From positions 1-64,000 of the forward strand of contig JAILCP010000097.1 of assembly GCA_024680055.1 (NCBI GenBank): a DNA stretch of 64,000 nucleotides, given 5' to 3'. Source of the stretch: Lachnospiraceae bacterium (GTDB lineage: Bacteria; Bacillota; Clostridia; Lachnospirales; Lachnospiraceae). Both the position numbers and the translations under genes were made by a program. Positions 54,601 to 61,729 of this stretch are shown piece after piece. Below the pieces are notes generated by a model. The model saw nothing but the letters and a program-made list of their open reading frames with translations, made no database searches and was not told the origin of the DNA. Each line of letters opens with the position of its first letter. The stretch's first letter is position 1.

Positions 54601-56229
54601 CTCCATATCTGCCCTGGTAACGGTAACAACCGCTTTTTCACTGACTGCCATATCGGAAATATAGCCATCTTCTATTTTTACCACCTTACAATAATAGTTT
54701 CCCTCACCGGCTTTATCCGTGGAAGGTGTGCAATAGGAGGTCAATCCGTCCTCTCCCTTATGAGATTTCACATAGTTTCCGTCTTTATACCAGGTAAAAA
54801 GATAAGTTCCCCGGCCTTTTACTTTTACGCTTAATTCCTTGGCAGAATCTCCCACTGCATAGGTAGCGCTCTTTGGCTGCTCAATCATGACCGGAGCTTC
54901 AATCTCCGGATTATAGCCGCGACACTGGCACATCCAGGCCGCATTTAAAATACTGTCGTTTTTGGTAGCTGAAATGGTGATTTTTTCTTTTTGCTCTTCT
55001 GTGCCTCCATAATATACATTGATTAAGGCCTTGCAATTGTTAAATGCGTATGAGCCTATATTGGTTACCGTTTCCGGAATATAAATCTCCTTTAAAGCCT
55101 CACATCCACCAAACGTATAACTGGAGACTCCGGTTAAAGCCTTTGGCATTACAACAGTTTCAAGAACCTTACAGTTGGTAAAAATATTGGTTCCAAAGCT
55201 TGTAATAGAATCGTTTAATACCACCTTTTTCAATGAAGCACATCCATTGAACATGGATTTTGGCAACGTCTTTACATTGGCATTTACAACCGCTTCCTGC
55301 ACTGAAGAATTGGCAAAAGCATTTTCTCCAAGGGCTGTCACTGTCCCCGGAAGAATCACTTTTGTAAGGCTTGTACAATAATAAAATGCATATTTTTCTA
55401 TGGATGTTACACTTTCGCCAAATGAAACTCCCGTAGGTGTCTGATATTGAAAAGCGTATTCTCCAATGGCAGTCACCGTTTCCGGAATACTTACTTCTTT
55501 TCCTGCAGTATTATAACCGAGTACCACCTTTTTCTTATCTGCGGTTAAAAGCAGTCCTCCTTCACTGACAAAATTCCCATTTTTCTCTGCCACCTGAATG
55601 TTTTCAATAGAAGGGCAATTCCTAAAATTATTTGCACCAATGGATTCCATGGTGGATGGAAAGGAAATGGTTTTTAGGGAAGTACAGTTTTGAAAAATCA
55701 TATTGTTTTTGTTAACCAGGCCGTCAACTCCAAGGCTTCCTTCTTTATAGGTAATTTCCGTCAGGCTTTTACAGTCTGCAAACGCAGAGTTTAAAATACC
55801 GTTTGCATTGTCCTTGGTGTTGGCCACAGCTGCCGGAATGGTCACACTTGTTAATCCGGATCCTTTAAAAGCATACATTCCGATTTTCACAAGGCTATCC
55901 GGCAATTCCACGCTGACTAACTTGGTCGCACTTTGAAATGCATATTTTGACACGGTGGTCACACCTTCGCCAATCACCACACCGGTGATGTTAGCCAGAT
56001 TCTTTTTCCATGGTACAGAATTTGCATTCTTAAATTCTGTCATCGCTCCGCTTCCCTGTATGGTTAATACCCCATCTTCCAGAGTGTAGGTGAGGTTATC
56101 CCCACAGGTTCCGTTTTGGGCTTCTTGTGCGTAAGAAATAAGATACCCAAAGTTGCTTACATCCACACCGGTAAAAATCAGTGTCAATGCAAGAAACAGT
56201 GCCAATAGTTTTGTTCCGTTCTTTCTCAT
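51616..56229 (-). CDS. BspA-like leucine-rich-repeat surface protein with DUF4430 domain
   Basis: This 1537-residue exported protein has a signal peptide (about 1-36), BspA-like leucine-rich repeats (about 75-430, e.g. IPETVTNIGSYAFNNCKAL), an Ig-like domain (about 437-530), a glycine-rich GLUG-like beta-helix (about 545-890, VGGILG and YAGGICGSG repeats), a Big_3-like domain (about 980-1058), a DUF4430 domain (about 1063-1175, with KNSGWMYTLNGNHPLFG), a Glu/Lys-rich linker and a C-terminal region (about 1210-1537) with a Lys/Tyr-rich end. No sortase signal is seen. It is the first gene after the cobalamin riboswitch. It may capture cobalamin or bind surfaces; the DUF4430 domain shared with the next gene argues for cobalamin. 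Confidence 0.88.
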   Translation of the reverse strand: MRKNGTKLLALFLALTLIFTGVDVSNFGYLISYAQEAQNGTCGDNLTYTLEDGVLTIQGSGAMTEFKNANSVPWKKNLANITGVVIGEGVTTVSKYAFQSATKLVSVELPDSLVKIGMYAFKGSGLTSVTIPAAVANTKDNANGILNSAFADCKSLTEITYKEGSLGVDGLVNKNNMIFQNCTSLKTISFPSTMESIGANNFRNCPSIENIQVAEKNGNFVSEGGLLLTADKKKVVLGYNTAGKEVSIPETVTAIGEYAFQYQTPTGVSFGESVTSIEKYAFYYCTSLTKVILPGTVTALGENAFANSSVQEAVVNANVKTLPKSMFNGCASLKKVVLNDSITSFGTNIFTNCKVLETVVMPKALTGVSSYTFGGCEALKEIYIPETVTNIGSYAFNNCKALINVYYGGTEEQKEKITISATKNDSILNAAWMCQCRGYNPEIEAPVMIEQPKSATYAVGDSAKELSVKVKGRGTYLFTWYKDGNYVKSHKGEDGLTSYCTPSTDKAGEGNYYCKVVKIEDGYISDMAVSEKAVVTVTRADMEGAGSETNPYLISGEKDLRILNSLVLSGEDIKGKYFKLTGDIELSDSFTGLGGLKEGAKNEGKGANILPFNGILDGDHHTITMAYGQLPLLNYAREATVKNVNIKGAYIAGSGLLNHYFVDYGEKGSYASAPDYILNVENVTVKSGTTIKGSGIASGYASGVNTINVKNCTVEKGVKIGYDADLNAPAKCDAVTGTGSIGGSFNGTVENCVSYATVYGNNYVGGILGRKGQAMGPFEANGCTFLGEVIADGNYAGGICGSGYPDGSAPNTPCAVLKDNKVKATVQGTDYVGGILGAEPVCSQAWDNGIGYIVNNSFTGTLHAGDGAEYVGGIAGYIKSLNKYTNVENNYYDTACGASEGIGAVLYVDTKGQYTPVDGVTYFNTEANTLGCPKVQWCSFKVAHNREDDPLGADKEKLTKGVSSALFKNGTVEQWVKQTNCYKLTVMGVPTTYYLGDDLDLSNAAITAYMTDGTSRVLSAKDIKITGYNKKKHEVQTVTFTYMNTAAQVKVTVLQKESEEKKTITVSFVLYGDDKHGEGTVHTLRNGGLKTWVARKNYTLDLNATVKELLEKVLSENNMTYSNPSGNYVESINGLGEFDNGKNSGWMYTLNGNHPLFGVAEQFLADGDSVVFHYTDDFTKEQGSEKWADENTQKEEEKKEEEKKEEKKEAVTSTMEAKVEKEVKVSADGTEKVVAKATLTEDTVKEIISDAKEKNAEQIKISVAGEDTKDAEEVSMALDKSTLETVVSDTKASIVIETPCGNMDLSRETMNEIMAQCGDKKIDIAISKPQEAAKDVKKTYGEAAVSFDATITAGDTTIHDFKGGTVSLMVPTPDALEGKSLLGIYEKEDGSLEQFAVTTTKVDGVTYAGLTTGHFSRFLLVDESVMTGKVTDLLTKVTLKAKVSGKKLTVTGNKSNVSKLKKLGYTVKYSYYRSAKKSSGYKRAATRTASSYSYRSGKKGKSYYYKVKMRVYDVSGKQVSSTSLTKCKYVKSKWRSK

Positions 56230-56262
56230 TGTATTCTCCTGTTCTTAGAACCACTTTTTCGC

Positions 56263-56299
56263 ACAAAAATAGCTTGTCCATGCTCCTCGGCACGACAAG
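56263..56299 (-). terminator. Expression-platform terminator of the cobalamin riboswitch
   Basis: On the minus strand CTTGTCGTGC and GCAT-G-GACAAG form a ten-base stem with one bulged G and a CGAGGA loop, followed by CTATTTTTG. It lies between the B12 box and the start codon of the surface protein, so the riboswitch probably acts by premature termination. Confidence 0.75.
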
Positions 56300-56311
56300 T
56301 TTTTCCGAAAT

Positions 56312-56468
56312 GTTATGCATGTCTCCTGACTTGGACGTCAACGCTTTATTCGCCTTCTCACTTTCGCAATGGCCTATTGAATAAAACTGTTTCCTTACAG
56401 TGGCGGGACCGTGCAGGTCTTTCACCTGCTTCCATCTTAGCTTTGTATTCCTACAAAGAACATAACCC
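56312..56468 (-). promoter_or_regulatory. Cobalamin riboswitch
   Basis: The minus strand carries the conserved core GGTGAAAGACCTGCACGG, then TCCCGCCACTGTAA (56395-56426), and the B12 box AGTCAGGAGACATGC (56317-56331). Helix P1 closes the element: GTTATG at 56461-56466 with CATAAC at 56312-56317. It senses adenosylcobalamin or related cobalamins and lowers expression of the downstream genes when B12 is plentiful. It controls the six-gene operon down to 45.1 kb. Confidence 0.96.
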
Positions 56469-56492
56469 GGTTCCTATTTTATTAACGGAACA

Positions 56493-56521
56493 ACTATACC
56501 ATGTTCTAATATTAATTTCAA
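56493..56521 (-). promoter_or_regulatory. Promoter of the cobalamin-uptake operon
   Basis: The minus strand reads TTGAAA, 17 bases, then TATAGT, ending about 25 bases before helix P1 of the riboswitch. Confidence 0.82.
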
Positions 56522-56532
56522 TAAATCAACTA

Positions 56533-57048
56533 TCAAAATATGTAATAAATAATGCAACCTACCAGCAATAAAAATGAACACAACAGCACTCTTTTGAAAA
56601 GGCCGAAAAAATACGGCTCCACCTGCCGGGGCACATAGTCCCATAAAATTACTCCGGTAGATTCTGCCGCTTCTCTTGCACCTTTTGTAAAGGTATTATT
56701 GGTCATCACCATGGCCACATCACACTGGTGTACACTGATTCCGGTATAGGCCTCCTGCACCGCTTTATTGCCCACAGGATTTAAATAATATTTGCACTGT
56801 ATACCGTATTTTTCACCACCCTTATAGGCAATAATATCAATTCCCTGATCTCCGCTACCTTTGGTAACTTCCACTTTCTTATAGCCCTTGTGGGCCAGTA
56901 CATTGGCACAATGTTGTTCAAATTCAAAGCCGTCCATTTCGCCGTAGTTTACTTTTTTGTTTCCGAGAAACAGCCACCGGCAAAACTTGAAAAACAGTAC
57001 CAACGCACCATACACAAGATCTATCAGGAAAGAAAAGATTCTTCCCAT
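56533..57048 (-). CDS. Membrane-associated Mrr-like restriction endonuclease fold protein
   Basis: This 171-residue protein has a hydrophobic N-terminus (about 5-28), an Mrr_cat-type nuclease domain (about 35-135) and a hydrophobic C-terminus (about 148-170). The catalytic pattern is visible as SGDQGIDIIAYKGG followed by YGIQCKYY (D-x(n)-QxK). The domain should face the cytoplasm between two membrane helices. Whether it cuts DNA is unknown. It starts six bases after the lipoprotein gene and ends 12 bases before the riboswitch promoter. Confidence 0.85.
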   Translation of the reverse strand: MGRIFSFLIDLVYGALVLFFKFCRWLFLGNKKVNYGEMDGFEFEQHCANVLAHKGYKKVEVTKGSGDQGIDIIAYKGGEKYGIQCKYYLNPVGNKAVQEAYTGISVHQCDVAMVMTNNTFTKGAREAAESTGVILWDYVPRQVEPYFFGLFKRVLLCSFLLLVGCIIYYIF

Positions 57049-57054
57049 GTAATT

Positions 57055-57624
57055 TTACTCTCCCAATTCTTTCTTCACATAGTCAAAAAGTTCATAGACT
57101 CTTTTCTTGGTCAGCTCTGCGCCCTTTTTATATTCCACCAAAGGTGCAATGCTTCCGCCCTCATACGCCTTGGCTTCCTTTTCCATAGCCGCCTCTTTCT
57201 CCTTGATCCATGCCCGCTGTTCTTTTAAATAGGTTTCCTTGGTTGTCTCGTCAATGCCTGCCACCAACTGTTTCCAAACCTGATTCAACTCCTTATCCCA
57301 CAATTCGTAAAGGTCTCTTGCGGCAAAATTCATATCTAGCTGTGGATAATCCCCATTGATAATATCTTCGTACTCCTTCGCCTTTTCTTCTGTGTCCTTC
57401 AATTCCTGTTCTACAGAAGAAACCACACCGGAATTCTGTGGCTTCTCACTTGGCTCTTCGCTTGGTTCTTCGCTTGGTTCTTCGCTTGGCTCCTCGCTCG
57501 GCTCTTCGCTTTCCTCCACCTTGGTCTCCGATTCCTTACTTTCCTTTGCTTCTTTCTTGGCTCCGCATCCACCCAAAGACAGAACTGCCACCAGTCCTAA
57601 TAACACCAAATAGTATTTTTTCAT
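57055..57624 (-). CDS. Lipoprotein with LprI-like (DUF1311) domain
   Basis: This 189-residue protein starts MKKYYLVLLGLVAVLSLGGCG, so it is a lipoprotein with the lipid-bearing Cys at about residue 20. A low-complexity stretch (about 37-65) repeats SEEP five times in 12-base units. The C-terminal part (about 95-185) resembles the LprI/DUF1311 domain (LNQVWKQL, LKEQRAWIKEKEAAM). LprI proteins inhibit lysozyme in some bacteria. The longer frame to 57726 lacks a signal peptide at its start, so 57624 is preferred; GAGAGGAAATTACTC lies upstream. It forms an operon with the Mrr-like gene and is divergent to the Nudix gene. Confidence 0.82.
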   Translation of the reverse strand: MKKYYLVLLGLVAVLSLGGCGAKKEAKESKESETKVEESEEPSEEPSEEPSEEPSEEPSEKPQNSGVVSSVEQELKDTEEKAKEYEDIINGDYPQLDMNFAARDLYELWDKELNQVWKQLVAGIDETTKETYLKEQRAWIKEKEAAMEKEAKAYEGGSIAPLVEYKKGAELTKKRVYELFDYVKKELGE

Positions 57625-57712
57625 AATGAGTAATTTCCTCTCCTGTTTTTTCCCATTATAGCCTAAAACCTTTGAAAATGCTATAATAACATGGATTAGA
57701 AAGGAGCAACCT

Positions 57713-58171
57713 ATGCTAAATACCACACTGTGTTACATTGAAAAAGACAACCGTTATCTCATGCTTCATCGGGTAAAAAAACAGCATGACATCAGTAAAG
57801 ATAAATGGCTTGGAGTGGGCGGTAAATTTTTGGAAAATGAAACCCCGGATGAATGCCTTTTACGTGAGGTCAAAGAAGAGACCGGACTCACCCTGAAGGA
57901 CTACCGTCTGCGAGGTGTGATCACCTTTCTCTCAGACCTTTACGAAGGGGAATACATGTACCTGTACACTGCCTCCTCCTACCAAGGTACCATTACCGAT
58001 TGCAATGAAGGGGTGTTGGAATGGATTGAAAAAGACAAGGTAAAAGAGTTACCTATCTGGGAAGGGGATCGCTTGTTTTTTGATGAACTGCAAAAAGACA
58101 GTCCCTTTTTTACCATGAAACTTCGCTATGAAGGGGATACCCTGGTGGAGTCTTCCCTGAAATATCATTAA
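57713..58171 (+). CDS. Nudix hydrolase (8-oxo-dGTP diphosphatase-like)
   Basis: This 152-residue enzyme hydrolyses nucleoside diphosphate derivatives. The Nudix box is complete: GKFLENETPDECLLREVKE, then ETGL (about residues 39-60). MLNTTLCYIEKDNRYLMLHR at the start and LYEGEYMYLYTA are typical of the MutT/YtkD-like group found in Clostridia. AGAAAGGAG precedes the ATG. An extended -10 element (TGCTATAAT) lies about 24 bases before the start. Confidence 0.9.
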   Translation: MLNTTLCYIEKDNRYLMLHRVKKQHDISKDKWLGVGGKFLENETPDECLLREVKEETGLTLKDYRLRGVITFLSDLYEGEYMYLYTASSYQGTITDCNEGVLEWIEKDKVKELPIWEGDRLFFDELQKDSPFFTMKLRYEGDTLVESSLKYH

Positions 58172-58172
58172 A

Positions 58173-58195
58173 AAAAGAGGGCCAAGCCCTCTTTT
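58173..58195. terminator. Bidirectional terminator between convergent genes
   Basis: A ten-base stem (AAAAGAGGGC/GCCCTCTTTT) with a CAA loop lies between the Nudix gene and the small membrane gene; both directions have T at the 3' side. Confidence 0.9.
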
Positions 58196-58200
58196 ATTCA

Positions 58201-58422
58201 TTATTCTGTTGCGGTTTTCAATAATGCCACAATTCCAAAGATCAAAAGCAGTGGAAATGCCAAATGAATCAACCCAATCAATACAAGTGCCACCAATATC
58301 AATGGCCAAAATGCAACTACAAAGAAAAATTTGGTTAATCCCCATGCTGCTCTGATACCAAAGAAAAATAATTTTCCAACTAAGCCAATCAGACAACACA
58401 TAAATAACAATGACAATATCAT
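58201..58422 (-). CDS. Small membrane protein
   Basis: This 73-residue protein consists of two or three hydrophobic segments (about 2-22, 30-50, 50-68) with almost no charge. No family motif is seen. AAGGAGAG precedes the ATG and the gene follows the LOG-like gene by 12 bases, which supports that it is real. Function unknown. Confidence 0.75.
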   Translation of the reverse strand: MILSLLFMCCLIGLVGKLFFFGIRAAWGLTKFFFVVAFWPLILVALVLIGLIHLAFPLLLIFGIVALLKTATE

Positions 58423-58434
58423 GGCGCTCTCTCC

Positions 58435-58968
58435 TTATTCCGCTAAAAATTCCTCAATGGCAGTAATTTCTTCTGAAAATAAAATATCCTCAAAACACTT
58501 CTTCTGGCTAAATTCCTGCTTCACCATATTGGTAAGTGCTTCTTTTATGGATTGATAATACTCCATTACATTATAAAATACAACCTTTCCCTGAATTAAA
58601 TCCATATTTCGAAGATTCATAATCTCAAATGCCTGATTCAGGGTTTCAAGGCCACCCGGCATGGCAATGTAGGCATCTGCCATCTTCATCATGGTGGCAC
58701 GTCTTTGTGCAATGGTTTCGGTCTCCATATACCGGGTAAGTCCCGGATGTTTATGTGCCTGTATTTGCGGAATCTTTGGCAATACACCGACCACCTTTCC
58801 TCCGGCAGATAACACCGCATCTTCAATGGCTCCCATAAGTCCGGTATCTTCTCCACCGCAAATCAATGTATGACCCTGATTCCCTATCCATGTACCAAGA
58901 ACAATTGCTCCTTTTAAATAGGCCTCTTTGTTACCGGATGAGGATCCGCAATATACTGCTATATTCAA
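58435..58968 (-). CDS. LOG-family (lysine decarboxylase-like Rossmann) protein
   Basis: This protein of about 177 residues has the Rossmann fold of the LOG family (phosphoribohydrolases cleaving nucleoside 5'-monophosphates). AVYCGSSSG starts the fold and TGLMGAIEDAV follows. The signature usually written PGGxGTxxE here reads PGGLETLNQ, and the preceding Arg site reads AQRRATMM. So the catalytic Glu of that loop is Gln and the glycine is Glu. A different or lost activity is possible. I set the start at the TTG at 58968, with GGAGGAAAG upstream; an ATG at 59052 is the alternative with no ribosome site. Confidence 0.8.
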   Translation of the reverse strand: MNIAVYCGSSSGNKEAYLKGAIVLGTWIGNQGHTLICGGEDTGLMGAIEDAVLSAGGKVVGVLPKIPQIQAHKHPGLTRYMETETIAQRRATMMKMADAYIAMPGGLETLNQAFEIMNLRNMDLIQGKVVFYNVMEYYQSIKEALTNMVKQEFSQKKCFEDILFSEEITAIEEFLAE

Positions 58969-59072
58969 AACAACTTTCCTCCATAACGTTTTTCCAATGG
59001 TATTATACAATACTTTTTCTCTTTTGCCAAATATCGACTTTTTATATTCCAACGTTTTTAAGGAAACTCCAT

Positions 59073-61715
59073 TTATTCTGTAAACTTTAATTCGAATTCT
59101 TTTGCCGGCATAGGTTCTGCAAAGTAATATCCTTGAATCATGTTAATGTTATGCTTCTTCATGATTTTATACTGCACATCCGTTTCCACGCCTTCCACGC
59201 AAACATTCATTTTCATGGTCTTTGCCAATTCGGAAACCATGCGTACAAACACCTGTGAATACTCTTCTTCCCCTATGTTTTGTACAAAACAGCGGTCCAC
59301 CTTAATAATGTCAATCGGCATTTCATGGATGTGATTTAAGGAAGAATAGCCGGTTCCAAAATCGTCCAGTGCCACTCTGACTCCAATACGTCGTATGCTG
59401 TTTAACACCTGCTTCATATAGGCAAGATCGTTGATGGCAAGACTTTCTGTCACCTCAATGGTAAGATTGTGTGGTTCCAGCCCCGTCTCCGCCAACACAT
59501 CGGTAATTACGTTTTGAATGTCCTGCTGCAATAACTGCACCACAGAAAAATTCACGTTCACCTTGTAATTTGGATGTCCCATGTCATTCCAGCGCTTACA
59601 TTCCTTGCAGGCCGTTCGAAGTACATGTTCTCCGATTGGTTTGATCAGTCCAAGATACTCTGCCAACGGAACAAAATCTGTCGGCGATATTTCTCCCATT
59701 TCTTTGGAATTCCAGCGAAGCAGCGCCTCTGCTCCAACGCATGGATCTCCGGGAAGAGAAATATCAATAATCGGCTGATAATAGACCTCAAATTCCTCTT
59801 GAATATTGGTACAGGCATCTCGAATGAATTTTTCCATATCAAGACGCATAAAATTATCTGTGTCATTATCGTTGCGGTCAAAGAATTTTACCTGGTTCTT
59901 GCCTTTTTTCTTGGCATCATAAAGGGCTGCATCCACACACCGGATCACATCTTCCACCGTACTTGCATCCCTTGGGAATCTGGTAACACCCATACTCATA
60001 TTGCAATAATAATCATGTCCCTTTAAGAACCACGGATATTTAAAAATCTCCGAAATAGACTCCACAATTTCATCCAGTCTTTCGTACTGAATGCCGGAAA
60101 CAATCACCATAAACTCATCTCCACCCACCCGGTAACAACTGTTTTCAATTCCCGGAACTCTGCGCAAATTGGAAGAGATGGCCTTCAAAAGAATGTCTCC
60201 GTACTGATGACCTAAACCGTCATTGATTCTTTTAAAGTCGTCCAAATCAATGAACAAAAGGGCTCCCTTTCCGTTTCCCTGTTTGGTCATTTCAAGATAA
60301 CTGGCCAAATCCTCTTCGCATCGTTTTCGGTTGTACAAGCCGGTTAAAAAGTCGCTGGTGGTGGATTTTTTGTAGTCATTTTCCACCGTTTTATTTTTGG
60401 TTATATCGTAAAAAGAATACAATTCCACTTCGTTGCCATCCACCCAGCTGATGGTGGCCCGATAGAGAAGCATCCACTTTTGTAACGCTCCGATATAATA
60501 TTCTGTGGAATTCATTCCCTCCGGAAACAGTTTTCTTAAATCCAATTTTTCAAAGGTCTCATGCAATTCCCTGGAAAGAAGATGATTGGCAAAAAGCACC
60601 TGTCTGTTTTGCGGTCTTACAACCACGACGCCACAGCCTAAATTCTCCATAATTCCCTCCAGCGCCGAAATGGAACTGGTAAGAGAATTTTGGGTGACTC
60701 TTTTGGTAATAATGCTCTGCACAATTTTACGCACATTGGATAAAAACCGGATGGTCTCAATTTCCCATTGACACTCCCTGTTTTTGCAGCCAAACTGCAG
60801 ATACATAATCACTTCATCCCCAAGATAAATCGGTAATACCACAAAGGCTTTTAAACCGTATTTCTCCATAAAACCCTTCTGCTCATCATTCAAAGCAGTT
60901 CCTGAGGAAATAATATAATTCTCCCGTTTCATAAAAGGGTATTCTTTGATTGGTTTGTTTTGCTCACTTTGAATCAGGCTGTCCTTTGCATCTTCGCTCC
61001 ATTCACTGATCACAGAAATGGTACTGCGATTGGAATTGATTCTGGAAAGGCATCCCATATCAATGGATAAATGCTGGCACACCTTACGAATAATCTTGGC
61101 AATCACATCCACGATTTCCTCTTCCGATTCCATCATCTGTACAATCTCGGTAATAATGGTGCTTCGGATAAAATCCTCTTCCATCTTTGCCTCTGACTGT
61201 TTTGCCATCTCTGCTTCCAACGTGGCAGTATAAGCTGTCTCAGCCATTTTTAACCCACTGTTCATTTGTGCGCCCACCAGCTGAACAAAATAGTCGTATT
61301 TTTCCCTGGTAATGTGTTTTACAAAAGCCGGCAAATCATCTCCTACCTCTTCTTCAATAAAACCAAGAAAACACACCACACCCCTTGGCCGCCCTGATAG
61401 ACGCAGGATAAAAGCATCGCAAGCCACCGAAACCTCTTCTATCACTACAGGAAAAACCTGTTCCAACATGTTGTTTTCACCCTCATGTACAACCTGTTGT
61501 AATAAAGTTTCATTAAGGATGGTGCGAACATATTCTCCCTCTTTTTCATCGGAGTAACTAACATCTGCCAAAACATTTTCTTCCAGGTCCATACTCATGG
61601 CATAAAGCCCTGCGCTTTCATAAATAAATCGTTGCGGCCAGGAGAAAAAATCCCCCGGCAGACTTTGACTGTCCAACAAATCCTTCATCTTGATTTTTTG
61701 TTTTTCTTGTATCAT
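59073..61715 (-). CDS. GAF-GGDEF-EAL cyclic-di-GMP protein
   Basis: This 880-residue cytoplasmic protein has an N-terminal region (about 1-170), a GAF-like domain (about 185-345), a PAS-like stretch (about 350-450), a GGDEF domain (about 455-610) with RVGGDEF, and an EAL domain (about 625-875). The EAL catalytic residues are all present: AEALLRW, TIEVTES, ALDDFGTGYSS, IIKVDRCF, CVEGVET and IQGYYFAEP. The GGDEF loop is intact but lacks the RxxD site. It can probably degrade and perhaps make c-di-GMP. It is the last gene after the amidase and methyltransferase genes. Confidence 0.92.
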   Translation of the reverse strand: MIQEKQKIKMKDLLDSQSLPGDFFSWPQRFIYESAGLYAMSMDLEENVLADVSYSDEKEGEYVRTILNETLLQQVVHEGENNMLEQVFPVVIEEVSVACDAFILRLSGRPRGVVCFLGFIEEEVGDDLPAFVKHITREKYDYFVQLVGAQMNSGLKMAETAYTATLEAEMAKQSEAKMEEDFIRSTIITEIVQMMESEEEIVDVIAKIIRKVCQHLSIDMGCLSRINSNRSTISVISEWSEDAKDSLIQSEQNKPIKEYPFMKRENYIISSGTALNDEQKGFMEKYGLKAFVVLPIYLGDEVIMYLQFGCKNRECQWEIETIRFLSNVRKIVQSIITKRVTQNSLTSSISALEGIMENLGCGVVVVRPQNRQVLFANHLLSRELHETFEKLDLRKLFPEGMNSTEYYIGALQKWMLLYRATISWVDGNEVELYSFYDITKNKTVENDYKKSTTSDFLTGLYNRKRCEEDLASYLEMTKQGNGKGALLFIDLDDFKRINDGLGHQYGDILLKAISSNLRRVPGIENSCYRVGGDEFMVIVSGIQYERLDEIVESISEIFKYPWFLKGHDYYCNMSMGVTRFPRDASTVEDVIRCVDAALYDAKKKGKNQVKFFDRNDNDTDNFMRLDMEKFIRDACTNIQEEFEVYYQPIIDISLPGDPCVGAEALLRWNSKEMGEISPTDFVPLAEYLGLIKPIGEHVLRTACKECKRWNDMGHPNYKVNVNFSVVQLLQQDIQNVITDVLAETGLEPHNLTIEVTESLAINDLAYMKQVLNSIRRIGVRVALDDFGTGYSSLNHIHEMPIDIIKVDRCFVQNIGEEEYSQVFVRMVSELAKTMKMNVCVEGVETDVQYKIMKKHNINMIQGYYFAEPMPAKEFELKFTE

Positions 61716-61729
61716 GATTTCCTCTTCAA

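Noticed and set aside
51616-56229. Sortase-anchored protein
   Set aside because: The C-terminus is Lys/Tyr-rich and lacks an LPXTG motif, hydrophobic segment and charged tail.
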